Translations under genes and position numbers: made by a program
Notes under the pieces: generated by a model
What the model was told of the DNA's origin: nothing
The model's input: the letters and a program-made list of their open reading frames with translations, nothing else
Databases searched by the model: none
Assembly (NCBI GenBank): GCA_013813675.1
Contig: JACCRH010000015.1
Coordinates: forward strand, 1-17,130
Origin: Gemmatimonadales bacterium
GTDB taxonomy: Bacteria > Gemmatimonadota > Gemmatimonadetes > Gemmatimonadales > GWC2-71-9
Reading direction: 5' to 3'
Length of the DNA: 17,130 bases
Part shown: in pieces, positions 6,111 through 13,707 of the stretch
How the letters are laid out: every line of letters starts with the position of its first letter
Position numbering within the stretch: position 1 is the stretch's first letter

Positions 6111-8815
6111 GAGCCTGCCGGTCCGCAGCCGAGCAATTCCAGCTTCCTGCCCAGCACTTCCCGCTGCTCCCGCCAGGTGGAGGCTTTCTCCCGCTCGCGG
6201 TGGACCACGTCGGCCGGTGCCCGGGAGACGAACTGCTGGTTGCCGAGCTTCTTGTCCTGAGCCTCGACCAACTGGCTCAAGCGCTGCACCTCCGCGCTGA
6301 GCCGCCCGCATTCCCGGCCGACGTCGATCGCATCGCCGAGCGGGACGAAGACCGCGGTCCCATCGGAGAGGACAGCGTGTCCGCCCACGCGCTCGCGGGG
6401 GTCGCCGAAGGAGAGCTCCGATACCCTGGCAAGCCGGGTCACGGTGACCTGCTCGCGGCGAATCGCGCCGTCGCCCGAGTCGGGTCGCGTGAGCACGGCC
6501 CGCACCGGCTGGCCAGGCTGCACGCCATACTCGGCGCGGATAGCGCGAATGGCACCGACCACCTCCTGCACCAGGCCGAACTCCCGCAGCGCCTCCGGGT
6601 CCTCCGCCCGGTGGTCGGGCCCGGGCCAGGGCGCCACCGAGATCGACGCGTCCTCCGGCCGGCCGGGGAATCGCCGCCAGAGCGCCTCGGTGACGAAGGG
6701 CATGACCGGGTGCAGCAGCCGGAGCGCCACGTCGAAGGTCTGCGCCGCCACCGCGCGGGCGACGTCTCCGCCGGGCGCGTCACCGTACAGCCTCGGCTTG
6801 ATCTGCTCGATGTACCAGTCGGCCAGATCGCTCCAGATGAACCGGTAGACCGCCCCCGCCGCCTCGTTGAGGCGGAATCGCTCGTAGGCCTCCGTGGCCT
6901 CCCGCACAGTGGCCTCGCAGCGGGCGATGATCCAGCGGTCGGCCAAGGTCAGCTCCGAGCGGCGAACGACGTTCGGCGAGCCGCCGGCGAGAGGCCGCGG
7001 CGGCTCCGCCAGGTTGGACAGAATGAACCGGCCGGCGTTCCACAACTTGTTGGCGAAGTTGCGCCCCGGAGCGAACGACGAATCGAGATCGTTCGGGTCG
7101 AGGATGACATCGGTGCCGACCGACATGCCCGAGACCAGCGAGTAGCGGAGGGCGTCGGCCCCGTAGCGCTCCACCACCTCCAGCGGATCGATCCCGTTCC
7201 CCAGCGACTTCGACATCTTGCGATGCTGGGTGTCGCGCACGACGCCGTGGAGGTAGATCCGGGTGTACGGCGGCTGGCCCATGAACTCCAGGCCCGACAT
7301 GATCATTCTCGACACCCAGAAGAAGATGATGTCGGGCGAGGAGACCAGCGTGTGGCCAGGGTAGTAGGTGGCGAGGTCGCTGGTGGGCTCGGGCCAGCCC
7401 AGGCTGGTGAAGGGAACCAGCCAGGACGAGAACCAGGTGTCGAGCACGTCATCGTCCTGACGCACACCGCCGCCGCAGTCGGGGCAGGCCGCCACGTCGG
7501 TGCGACTCACGGTGGCGCGGGCGCAGCGATCGTCCGCACAGTACCACACCGGGATCCGGTGGCCCCACCAGAGCTGCCGGGAGATACACCAGTCACGGAT
7601 GCCTTCGAGCCAGCGCTCGTAGTCGTCACCCCGCCGCTCGGGGATGAATTGCACCGTCCCGTCGCGGTAGCGCTCCAGCGCGGGGCGGGCGAGCGGGTCC
7701 ATGCGCACGAACCACTGCTCCGAGAGGCGTGGCTCGATCACCGTGTTGCAGCGGTAACAGTGGCCCACGGCGTGACGGTGGCTCTCCACCTTCTCCAGCA
7801 GACCGAGCGACTCCAGCTCGCCCACGACCTGGCGGCGAGCCTCGAACCGGTCCTGCCCCTGGAAGCGCTCGGGCACCGCCAGGCTCATGCGCGCCTCCGG
7901 CGTCATCACGTCCACCGAGGGAAGCTGGTGCCGCCGCCCGATCTCGAAGTCGGTGGGATCGTGGGCCGGCGTGACCTTGACGGCGCCGGATCCAAAGGCG
8001 GGATCCACCGCCTCGTCCTCCACGACCGGAATCAGGCGGTCGGCCAGGGGGAGCCGCAGCGCTCGGCCCACCAGGTGCCGATAGCGCTCGTCGCCTGGGT
8101 GCACCGCGACCGCCGTATCACCGAGCAGGGTCTCGGGTCGGGTTGTGGCGATGGTGAGATGGCCCTCACCATCGGCCAGGGGATAGCGGATGTGCCAGAT
8201 CCGCCCCTCCACTTCCTCCTTCTCCGCCTCCTCGTTGGAGAGCGCGGTGAGACAGCGGGGACACCAGTTGATGATGTAGTGGCCGCGGTAGATCAGGCCC
8301 TTCTCGTACAGCCGGACGAACACCTCGCGCACCGCGCGGGAGAGATCGTCATCCAGCGTGAAGTAGGTCCGGGACCAGTCCGCCGAGCAGCCGATCGCTT
8401 GAAGCTGGTCGAGAATCTGGGCCCCGGTCTGCCGGACGTAAGCCCACACCCGCTCGATGAACGCCTCGCGACCGAGGTCGAAGCGGGTGAGCCCCTCCTT
8501 GGCGAGCAGTCGCTCGACCACGTTCTGGGTCGCGATCCCGGCGTGGTCAGTGCCCGGCACCCACAGCGCCCGGCGGCCGCGCATCCGCTCGAACCGGATG
8601 AGAACATCCTGCACCGTGTTATTGAGACCGTGACCGGTGTGGAGCTCCGCCGTTACGTTGGGCGGCGGCATCTGGATGACGTAAGGCGCTCCCGCCGGGC
8701 CGCCCCGGCTTCGCTGAACGGCGTTGGGGTCGAACAGCCCGCGGTCGCGCCACCAGGCGTAGAGCGGGGCTTCGATCTGGGATGGGTCGTATTGCGGAGC
8801 GAGCGGCGCGGTCAT
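6107..8815 (-). CDS. valS: Valyl-tRNA synthetase
   Basis: Charges tRNA(Val). The protein is 902 residues, within the usual 850-950. The HIGH box is HTGH at 59-62 inside PPPNVTAELHTGHG, and the KMSKS box is at 533-537. The CP1 editing domain shows TTRPETLLGDTAV at 224-236 and GSGAVKVTPAHDPTDFE at 275-291. Cysteine pairs at 185/188, 353/356 and 426/431/444/447 look metal-binding. The anticodon-binding domain includes RFIWSDLADWYIE near 658-670. The last 70 residues form the charged coiled coil typical of ValRS. The pattern of valine-type editing motifs and this C-terminal coil separate it from IleRS. The start is the ATG at 8815-8813, overlapping the upstream BON gene stop (ATGA); the frame stays open further upstream but only as antisense-like filler. 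Its TGA overlaps the GTG of the lipoprotein gene. No leader attenuator or T-box is visible. Confidence 0.97.
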   Translation of the reverse strand: MTAPLAPQYDPSQIEAPLYAWWRDRGLFDPNAVQRSRGGPAGAPYVIQMPPPNVTAELHTGHGLNNTVQDVLIRFERMRGRRALWVPGTDHAGIATQNVVERLLAKEGLTRFDLGREAFIERVWAYVRQTGAQILDQLQAIGCSADWSRTYFTLDDDLSRAVREVFVRLYEKGLIYRGHYIINWCPRCLTALSNEEAEKEEVEGRIWHIRYPLADGEGHLTIATTRPETLLGDTAVAVHPGDERYRHLVGRALRLPLADRLIPVVEDEAVDPAFGSGAVKVTPAHDPTDFEIGRRHQLPSVDVMTPEARMSLAVPERFQGQDRFEARRQVVGELESLGLLEKVESHRHAVGHCYRCNTVIEPRLSEQWFVRMDPLARPALERYRDGTVQFIPERRGDDYERWLEGIRDWCISRQLWWGHRIPVWYCADDRCARATVSRTDVAACPDCGGGVRQDDDVLDTWFSSWLVPFTSLGWPEPTSDLATYYPGHTLVSSPDIIFFWVSRMIMSGLEFMGQPPYTRIYLHGVVRDTQHRKMSKSLGNGIDPLEVVERYGADALRYSLVSGMSVGTDVILDPNDLDSSFAPGRNFANKLWNAGRFILSNLAEPPRPLAGGSPNVVRRSELTLADRWIIARCEATVREATEAYERFRLNEAAGAVYRFIWSDLADWYIEQIKPRLYGDAPGGDVARAVAAQTFDVALRLLHPVMPFVTEALWRRFPGRPEDASISVAPWPGPDHRAEDPEALREFGLVQEVVGAIRAIRAEYGVQPGQPVRAVLTRPDSGDGAIRREQVTVTRLARVSELSFGDPRERVGGHAVLSDGTAVFVPLGDAIDVGRECGRLSAEVQRLSQLVEAQDKKLGNQQFVSRAPADVVHREREKASTWREQREVLGRKLELLGCGPAGS

Positions 8816-9246
8816 GCGCTCTGATCGGCCGCCCGAGGCTGGTCCGGCAAGGAGCGATCGTCCTCCCCCCGCACCAGAATGCTGTTGATCACGCTTTCGA
8901 TGCCCGGCACCGCCAGGGCGGTGCGGCAGGCCGTCGTACGGACGCTCCGGCTGGGGACCCAGCCGCGCAACTCCACCGCGCCACGGGTCACCGCCCTGGC
9001 CTCGATAGTGAGGCCCGCGAGCCGCGGATCGGCCCGGAGAGCGACTTCCACCGCCTGGACCGAGGCGGACGCGGTGAGCCGGGTGCGCCCGCTGCCGCGA
9101 AGCCGCACCGCCACCCTTCGGACGCGGCTCGGAGTTACGTCGCCCACCCAGCCGCTCAACAGGGTGGCCGCGAGCAGGCCGCTGCCGGCGCCGAGCGCCG
9201 TCCACACCAGCACTTCTGCTCCGCTCAGCTCGTCGTCGTGGCGCAC
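8812..9246 (-). CDS. BON-domain protein with N-terminal membrane anchor
   Basis: A 144-residue protein. Residues about 10-34 (AEVLVWTALGAGSGLLAATLLSG region) form one glycine-rich hydrophobic helix, likely a membrane anchor rather than a cleaved signal. A basic stretch (RVRRVAVRLRG, 41-51) follows. Residues about 64-126 fit a BON domain: an alpha-beta-beta-alpha-beta pattern with the conserved central glycine (VELRGWV) and the closing VPGIESVINSILV. Family knowledge: BON domains occur in OsmY, secretins and channels and are thought to bind phospholipid or other envelope components. The tail is acidic and polar. The start is a GTG at 9246-9244 with a good ribosome site six bases upstream. It is the first gene of the minus-strand cluster and ends in a 4-base overlap with valS. 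A link between a BON protein and valS has no obvious functional meaning; it may just share the transcript. Confidence 0.82.
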   Translation of the reverse strand: MRHDDELSGAEVLVWTALGAGSGLLAATLLSGWVGDVTPSRVRRVAVRLRGSGRTRLTASASVQAVEVALRADPRLAGLTIEARAVTRGAVELRGWVPSRSVRTTACRTALAVPGIESVINSILVRGEDDRSLPDQPRAADQSA

Positions 9247-9340
9247 GCGAAGTCCTCTTACGGAAGAATTCTCGATGCGATTAAGTTAACCGCGTCGCGC
9301 TATACGCGCAGGAAAATCCTCGCTCGCCTGGGCCGCCGAA
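9247..9340. promoter_or_regulatory. Divergent intergenic region between the BON/valS and thrS clusters
   Basis: These 94 bases separate two head-to-head transcription units and must carry or border both promoters. They are locally AT-rich (about 9261-9306, with GAATTC, TTAAGTTAAC and TATACG) in an otherwise very GC-rich window. I could not find a well-spaced -35/-10 pair for either direction. TATACG at 9301-9306 could be a plus-strand -10 and TTAACT (minus strand) a leftward one, but both are weak guesses. No T-box-like leader fits in this space. Confidence 0.5.
9253..9258 (-). promoter_or_regulatory. Ribosome binding site of the BON-domain gene
   Basis: AGAGGA on the minus strand lies six bases ahead of the GTG at 9246. 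It is the only strong Shine-Dalgarno sequence seen at the head of the valS cluster. Most downstream genes in the cluster lack a strong one and appear to rely on overlap coupling. Confidence 0.7.
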
Positions 9341-9490
9341 ATGAACCAACCACCCGCCTCCCATTCTCGCGGCCCCGACGGGGGCCGCTGGCTCACGGTC
9401 GCCGCGCTCGTGCTCCTGGGGATCGGGCTGTACTTCTGGTTCGCGCCATCGAGCCGGCCCGCCGCGCCGCCATCGGTGGAGGCCGAGTGA
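9341..9490 (+). CDS. Small single-pass membrane protein, 49 residues, function unknown
   Basis: An ATG at 9341 opens a 49-codon frame ending at TGA 9488-9490. The N-terminus is polar (MNQPPASHSRGPDGG). One hydrophobic helix spans about residues 18-34 (LTVAALVLLGIGLYFWF), and a Pro/Ala-rich tail ends in EAE. The N-terminal charge is weak, so topology is unclear; there is no lipobox. Support for a real gene comes from its 4-base GTGA overlap with thrS and from the thrS ribosome site lying inside its last codons. It is also the first start codon in the thrS direction after the intergenic gap. Against this, there is no clear ribosome site of its own. I do not recognise a family. It could act as a leader peptide for thrS or be an independent microprotein. 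Confidence 0.6.
   Translation: MNQPPASHSRGPDGGRWLTVAALVLLGIGLYFWFAPSSRPAAPPSVEAE
9478..9482 (+). promoter_or_regulatory. Ribosome binding site deciding the thrS start
   Basis: GGAGG lies four bases ahead of the GTG at 9487 and inside the end of the small upstream gene. It fixes the thrS start at GTG 9487, although the frame stays open much further upstream. Confidence 0.75.
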
Positions 9491-11430
9491 CCGACCAGGT
9501 GCGGGTCACCCTCCCGGACGGCAGCGTGCGCGAGGTCGCGGCCGGCAGTACCGCCCGCGCCGTCGCGGAGGGCATCGGCGCGGGGCTGCTGCGCGCGGCG
9601 GTGGCCGCTAAAGTAGACGGCGCCGTGTGGGACCTCGACCGGCCGATCGAGCGGGACGTCTCGCTCGCCATTCTCACCGACCGGGACGCCGAGGCGCTGG
9701 AGGTGCTGCGCCACTCGGCGGCACACGTGCTGGCAACCGCGGTGCGGGAGCTCTTCCCTGGCGCCGGCATCGGCTTCGGCCCCCCGATCGAGGACGGGTT
9801 CTACTACGACTTCGATGTGCCACGCCCCTTCCTCCCCGAGGATCTCGAGCAGATCGAGGCCCGAATGGGGGAGGTGGCGCGGGCGGACTATCCCTTCGTC
9901 CGCGAGGTGGTGGACCGCGCGGCGGCCAACCGCCGATTCGCCGACGACCCGCTCAAGCTCGAGCGGATCGGCGAGCTGGGCGACGACGAGACGATCACGG
10001 TTTACACCGACGGTCCGTTCACCGATCTCTGCCGCGGTCCCCACATTCCTCGGACCGGCCGGCTCAAGCATTTCAAGCTGCTGCACGCCGCCGGCGCCTA
10101 TTGGCGGGGCGACGAGAAGCGGCAGATGCTGCAGCGGATCTACGGCACCGCCTGGTTCCGGAAGGAAGACCTCGACGCCTACCTCCACCGGTTGGAGGAG
10201 GCGCGCAAGCGCGACCACCGGATACTCGGGCGCCAGCTCGACCTCTACTCCATCTCCGACGTGGTGGGCCCAGGGCTGGTCCTCTGGCACCCCCGAGGGG
10301 CCATGATCCGGTGGCTGCTCTCTCGCGCCGTCGAAGACGACAACGTCGCCAGCGGATACGACCTGGTCTACACCCCCAACGTCACCAAGGAGGAGCTGTT
10401 CCGGATCTCGGGGCATCTCCCGCTCTACGCCGCCAACCAGTACCCGGCGATGAGTGCCGGGGCCGGGGAGGCGGAAGACGTGCGCTACCGGGTAAAGCCG
10501 ATGAACTGCCCGATGCACGCGCTCATCTACAAGAGCCAGCAGCGGAGTTACCGGGACCTGCCGATCCGGCTGAGCGAAGTGGCCAACGTGTACCGCAACG
10601 AGAAGTCCGGCACCCTGCACGGACTGTTGCGGGTGCGCGGCCTCAGCATGGACGACGCGCACACCTTCTGCACCATGGATCAGATCGAAGACGAGATCTT
10701 TCTCTGCCTGGATCAGGTGGACCGGTTGGTGCGCACCACCTTCGGGTTCGAGCTCGACTTCGAGGTGTCCACCAGGCCGGAGGAGCGCCTCGGGGGCGAC
10801 GAGATCTGGGATCGGGCCGAGGCCACGCTCGAGCAGGCGCTCGACCGGAAGGGCATCGAATACCGCATCGACGAAGGCGGAGGAGCCTTCTACGGGCCGA
10901 AGATCGACATCAAGTTCCGCGACGCCATCGGGCGGGTGTGGCAGGGGCCCACCATTCAGCTCGACTTCAACCTGCCCGAGCGGTTCGAGCTGGAGTTCAC
11001 CGGTCCCGACAACCGGCCACACCGGCCGGTGATGATCCACCGCGCCATCTACGGCACGCTGGAGCGGTTCACCGGCAACCTGATCGAGCACTTCGCCGGC
11101 GCGTTCCCGGTGTGGCTCGCGCCGGAGCAGGTGCGGGTGATTCCCATCTCGGATGCGCAGGCCGGCGCCGCGCGTGACCTGGCCCGGCGGCTCAAAGCGG
11201 CGGGCCTCCGGGTGCACGTCGACGACCGGACCGAGACGCTCAACTACCGGATCCGCGAGGGGGAGATGCAGAAGGTGCCCTACATGGCCGTGATCGGTCA
11301 GCGTGAGGCGGAAAGCGGCTGCCTGGCGCTCCGGGTGCGGGGGGCGGGGAAGAAGCAGGAGATCATGTCGGTGGAGGCGTTTCTGGAGCGCATCGGGGCA
11401 GAGGTGAGGAGTAAAGCGCTGTCTCCTTAG
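9487..11430 (+). CDS. thrS: Threonyl-tRNA synthetase
   Basis: Charges tRNA(Thr) and edits misacylated serine. The protein is 647 residues, close to the usual 640. The TGS domain covers about 1-62. The editing domain has H76 and H80 (RHSAAH) with C182 and H186 (DLCRGPH). The class II core shows MNCPMH at 339-344, YRNEKSGTLHGLLRVRG at 369-385, and GGGAFYGPKIDI and WQGPTIQLDF (about 464-494). The active-site zinc ligands are C341, H392 and H518. The C-terminal anticodon-binding domain starts near 545 (EQVRVIPIS) and includes EGEMQKVPYMAVIG. The start is the GTG at 9487, supported by a GGAGG site and by the overlap with the 49-residue gene. It ends tail to tail with the sulfotransferase gene, the stop codons overlapping. 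No rarely seen substitution is evident. It is the plus-strand counterpart of the divergent valS cluster. Confidence 0.97.
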   Translation: MTDQVRVTLPDGSVREVAAGSTARAVAEGIGAGLLRAAVAAKVDGAVWDLDRPIERDVSLAILTDRDAEALEVLRHSAAHVLATAVRELFPGAGIGFGPPIEDGFYYDFDVPRPFLPEDLEQIEARMGEVARADYPFVREVVDRAAANRRFADDPLKLERIGELGDDETITVYTDGPFTDLCRGPHIPRTGRLKHFKLLHAAGAYWRGDEKRQMLQRIYGTAWFRKEDLDAYLHRLEEARKRDHRILGRQLDLYSISDVVGPGLVLWHPRGAMIRWLLSRAVEDDNVASGYDLVYTPNVTKEELFRISGHLPLYAANQYPAMSAGAGEAEDVRYRVKPMNCPMHALIYKSQQRSYRDLPIRLSEVANVYRNEKSGTLHGLLRVRGLSMDDAHTFCTMDQIEDEIFLCLDQVDRLVRTTFGFELDFEVSTRPEERLGGDEIWDRAEATLEQALDRKGIEYRIDEGGGAFYGPKIDIKFRDAIGRVWQGPTIQLDFNLPERFELEFTGPDNRPHRPVMIHRAIYGTLERFTGNLIEHFAGAFPVWLAPEQVRVIPISDAQAGAARDLARRLKAAGLRVHVDDRTETLNYRIREGEMQKVPYMAVIGQREAESGCLALRVRGAGKKQEIMSVEAFLERIGAEVRSKALSP

Positions 11431-12404
11431 AGGCCCAGTCGGGCATGCAGACGGAGCCGGAGCGTCTGCAGGGCGAGACGGCGGCCCTGGACGTTGCGGA
11501 GCATGGCCAGCGCGCGGCGCGGCGGATGTTCCACGAAGCGGCAGGAGAGCGCCTCCCATCTCGAGATCCTGGCATTCGGCACGGCCCGGGTGTAGCCGTA
11601 GCGCTCCAGCTCCGCCCCGGCGATCGACTCGAAGATCCGCAGCTCCCTGGCGCTCATCTCGGTGCGCCACTTCTCGGTGTTGTCGGTGAGCAGGGGCCGG
11701 CGCAGGTTGTCCTCGTTGCGCTGGTCGGTGGGGTAGGCGGCCGCTCCACTATAGAAGTCCAGCATCTCCGGGGTGAACTCTTCGTCGAGGAAAGCGCAGA
11801 CCCGCTTCAGCTCCCCCTCCGGATTCTCCAGCAGACTCTCATAGCGCACCAGGAGGAAGGCGCGCTCCCCCAGGGCCGCCTGGGCCGCTTCCGCGGCCCT
11901 GAGATACTGCACCCAGCGCAGGGCCAGGTGATAGACGTGCTTGGGCCCGAAGGGCGCCGCGCGATAGGAAAGCGCGACGTCGCGACCGTCCCGCGTGAGA
12001 TGAACGATCTTGCTGGCGGGAAACCCTTCGAGGACGGTGCGCCAGTAGAGCGTGTGCTGGGGGGTCTTCTCCCCCCAGCGCGATTTGCCGACGCCCGAGG
12101 TCCACCCGTTCATCAACCCCTCCACCACGCCGTGGAAGTCGCTCCGGGTGATGGCCGCGAGGGTGTCGGTCAGCGAGGGCGGCGGAATCCATTTTTTCAG
12201 GTGCTCGGTCCGCAGGATCTGCGCGACCAGCCGCCGGCGCCGCTCCGGACGGTCCAGCCCGCGGTAGCCGCGCACGCTGGGATACACCTGGTTGTACAGG
12301 TGCGACTCGTACGGGATCGCGAGGTTGGGGTGCCGGTCCAGCATTCTGGTGAGCAACGACGTGCCCGACCGCGGGCAGCCGAAGACGAAGAACGGCGTCT
12401 GCAT
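11427..12404 (-). CDS. Sulfotransferase family protein (PAPS-dependent type)
   Basis: A 325-residue protein of the bacterial sulfotransferase family (PF13469 type). The 5'-phosphosulfate loop is FGCPRSGTSLL (about 8-18). WGEKTPQ lies at 110-116, and the 3'-phosphate-binding segment is KIVHLTRDGRDVALSYR (132-148). RYESLLENP at 187-195 is also typical. Such enzymes move sulfate from PAPS to a hydroxyl or amine of glycans, lipids or small molecules; the acceptor cannot be read from sequence. There is no signal peptide, so it should be cytosolic or membrane-associated. The ATG at 12404 is preferred over 12416 or 12467 because a good promoter-like -10 overlaps the 12416 codon. It points against both neighbours and is not in an operon, suggesting a separately acquired or separately controlled gene. 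No sulfate-activation genes lie nearby. Confidence 0.88.
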   Translation of the reverse strand: MQTPFFVFGCPRSGTSLLTRMLDRHPNLAIPYESHLYNQVYPSVRGYRGLDRPERRRRLVAQILRTEHLKKWIPPPSLTDTLAAITRSDFHGVVEGLMNGWTSGVGKSRWGEKTPQHTLYWRTVLEGFPASKIVHLTRDGRDVALSYRAAPFGPKHVYHLALRWVQYLRAAEAAQAALGERAFLLVRYESLLENPEGELKRVCAFLDEEFTPEMLDFYSGAAAYPTDQRNEDNLRRPLLTDNTEKWRTEMSARELRIFESIAGAELERYGYTRAVPNARISRWEALSCRFVEHPPRRALAMLRNVQGRRLALQTLRLRLHARLGL

Positions 12405-12414
12405 TGGGAGAGCC

Positions 12415-12444
12415 ATTAGCCAAACTGGCATGGTCGGCTGGCAA
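12415..12444 (-). promoter_or_regulatory. Candidate sigma-70-type promoter of the sulfotransferase gene
   Basis: On the minus strand TTGCCA (12444-12439) and GCTAAT (12420-12415) are separated by 18 bases. The -35 box matches five of six and the -10 box four of six consensus bases. Transcription would begin near 12408, only a few bases before the ATG at 12404, so the mRNA would be nearly leaderless. No Shine-Dalgarno sequence precedes that ATG, which fits. Confidence 0.45.
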
Positions 12445-12461
12445 TCTCCAGCGGCGCGCCT

Positions 12462-12489
12462 TTGCACCCTCTCCAGCCTCGGCTATCTT
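12462..12489 (+). promoter_or_regulatory. Candidate promoter of the thiolase-bioY-hbd operon
   Basis: TTGCAC (12462-12467) and TATCTT (12484-12489) are spaced by 16 bases, matching three and four of six consensus positions. They lie in the 112-base divergent gap, about 27 bases ahead of the thiolase start. A Shine-Dalgarno sequence (TGAGGA, 12507-12512) follows four bases before the GTG at 12517. The promoter is a moderate guess; the ribosome site is clear. Confidence 0.4.
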
Positions 12490-12516
12490 CTTCACCATTC
12501 GTCACCTGAGGATCTC

Positions 12517-13707
12517 GTGAACGACACTACCACACCCGTCATCCTTTCGGCGGTCCGCACGCCGATCGGCCGCTACCTCGGCGGGCTCTCCGGCTTCACC
12601 GCTCCACAGCTCGGCGCCATGGCCATTCGCGAGGCGGTATCGCGCTCGCAGGTGGACCCCGCGGCAGTCGAGGAAGTGATCATGGGGCAGGTGATTCAGG
12701 GTGGCTCGGGCCAGGCGCCGGCGCGTCAGGCCCTGATCCATGCCGGCCTCCCCGCCGCCATACCTGCCCTGACCATCAACAAAGTGTGCGGCTCGGGTCT
12801 CAAGGCGGTGATGCTCGCCTCCCAGGCGATCAAGGCCGGCGACGCGGACTGTATCGTCGCTGGGGGCCAGGAGTCGATGTCCACCGCGCCGCACTATGTG
12901 TACGGCATGCGGAGCGGCATCAAGGCGGGCAACCAGACGATGGTGGACGGCATGATCCACGACGGTCTCTGGGACTCGTTCGGCTGCTGTCACATGGGGG
13001 AGTACGCCGAGTACACCGCGGAGAAGGCCGGCGTGACGCGGGAGGACCAGGATCGCTTCGCCTACGAGAGCCACCGGAAGGCGGTCGAGGCGGCGGAGGC
13101 CGGAAAGTTCAAGGCGGAGATCCTCCCGGTCCAGATTTCGGGCAAGGGCGGGCCAACCACCCTCGCCGCCGACGAGGCGCCCCGGAAGGACACCAGCGCC
13201 GAGTCACTCGCCAGGCTCAAGCCGGTCTTTCGGAAGGATGGCGGGACGGTGACGGCGGGGAACGCGCCCGGTCTCAACGACGGGTCGAGCGCGCTCGTGG
13301 TGGCTTCGCTCGAGTTCGCCAAGGCGCACGGCATCGCAGCGCTGGCCCGGGTCACCGGGTACGCCACCGGCGGCGGGGAGCCGCGGGAGATCTTCTTCGC
13401 CCCGATCCAGGCCGTGCGGAACCTGATGAGTCGCTCGGGAACCACGATCGGCGACTACGAGCTCATCGAGGCCAACGAGGCGTTCGCGGTCCAGGCCCTG
13501 GCGGACGGCCGGGAACTGGAATGGGACTGGGACCGGGTCAACGTACATGGCGGCGCGGTGGCCCTGGGTCATCCGATCGGCGCCAGCGGCGCACGAGTGC
13601 TCACTACCCTGTTGTATGCCTTGCGCGACCGGGGGGGCTCGACCGGCCTCGCCACCCTTTGCCTCGGCGGCGGCAACGCCGTGGCGCTCAGCGTGGAGAT
13701 GCTCTGA
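12517..13707 (+). CDS. Acetyl-CoA acetyltransferase (biosynthetic-type thiolase)
   Basis: Interconverts two acetyl-CoA and acetoacetyl-CoA. The protein is 396 residues, the standard length. The nucleophile is C91 in NKVCGSGLKAV. The other active-site residues are N320 in EANEAFAVQAL, H352 in ALGHPIGASG and C382 in CLGGGNA. GGQESMS at 116-122 and GNAPGLNDGSSAL at 248-260 (usually GNASGINDGAAAL) are family signatures. The chain length and these motifs fit PhaA/AtoB-like acetoacetyl-CoA thiolases better than FadA, but specificity is inferred. The start is the GTG at 12517, supported by TGAGGA just upstream; the frame runs further upstream through the promoter region without family similarity. 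Its TGA shares one base with the bioY ATG. With the 3-hydroxybutyryl-CoA dehydrogenase in the same operon it could supply or degrade C4 acyl-CoA, or feed polyhydroxybutyrate; no phaB or phaC is present here. Confidence 0.93.
   Translation: MNDTTTPVILSAVRTPIGRYLGGLSGFTAPQLGAMAIREAVSRSQVDPAAVEEVIMGQVIQGGSGQAPARQALIHAGLPAAIPALTINKVCGSGLKAVMLASQAIKAGDADCIVAGGQESMSTAPHYVYGMRSGIKAGNQTMVDGMIHDGLWDSFGCCHMGEYAEYTAEKAGVTREDQDRFAYESHRKAVEAAEAGKFKAEILPVQISGKGGPTTLAADEAPRKDTSAESLARLKPVFRKDGGTVTAGNAPGLNDGSSALVVASLEFAKAHGIAALARVTGYATGGGEPREIFFAPIQAVRNLMSRSGTTIGDYELIEANEAFAVQALADGRELEWDWDRVNVHGGAVALGHPIGASGARVLTTLLYALRDRGGSTGLATLCLGGGNAVALSVEML

Noticed and set aside
6200..8824. An 874-codon plus-strand open frame antisense to valS
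   Set aside because: It is His/Arg/Gly-rich, typical of antisense shadow frames at high GC; valS on the other strand is unambiguous.
9247..9340. T-box or other tRNA-sensing leader for thrS or valS
   Set aside because: The 94-base gap is shared by two divergent units and is too short; no T-box core sequence or specifier stem was seen.
9286..11670. A 794-codon open frame antisense to thrS
   Set aside because: It mirrors thrS codon structure in a high-GC genome, has no recognisable domain, and overlaps a certain gene over its whole length.
12502..13074. A 190-codon minus-strand open frame inside the thiolase gene
   Set aside because: Antisense shadow; no domain, and the thiolase motifs on the plus strand are complete.
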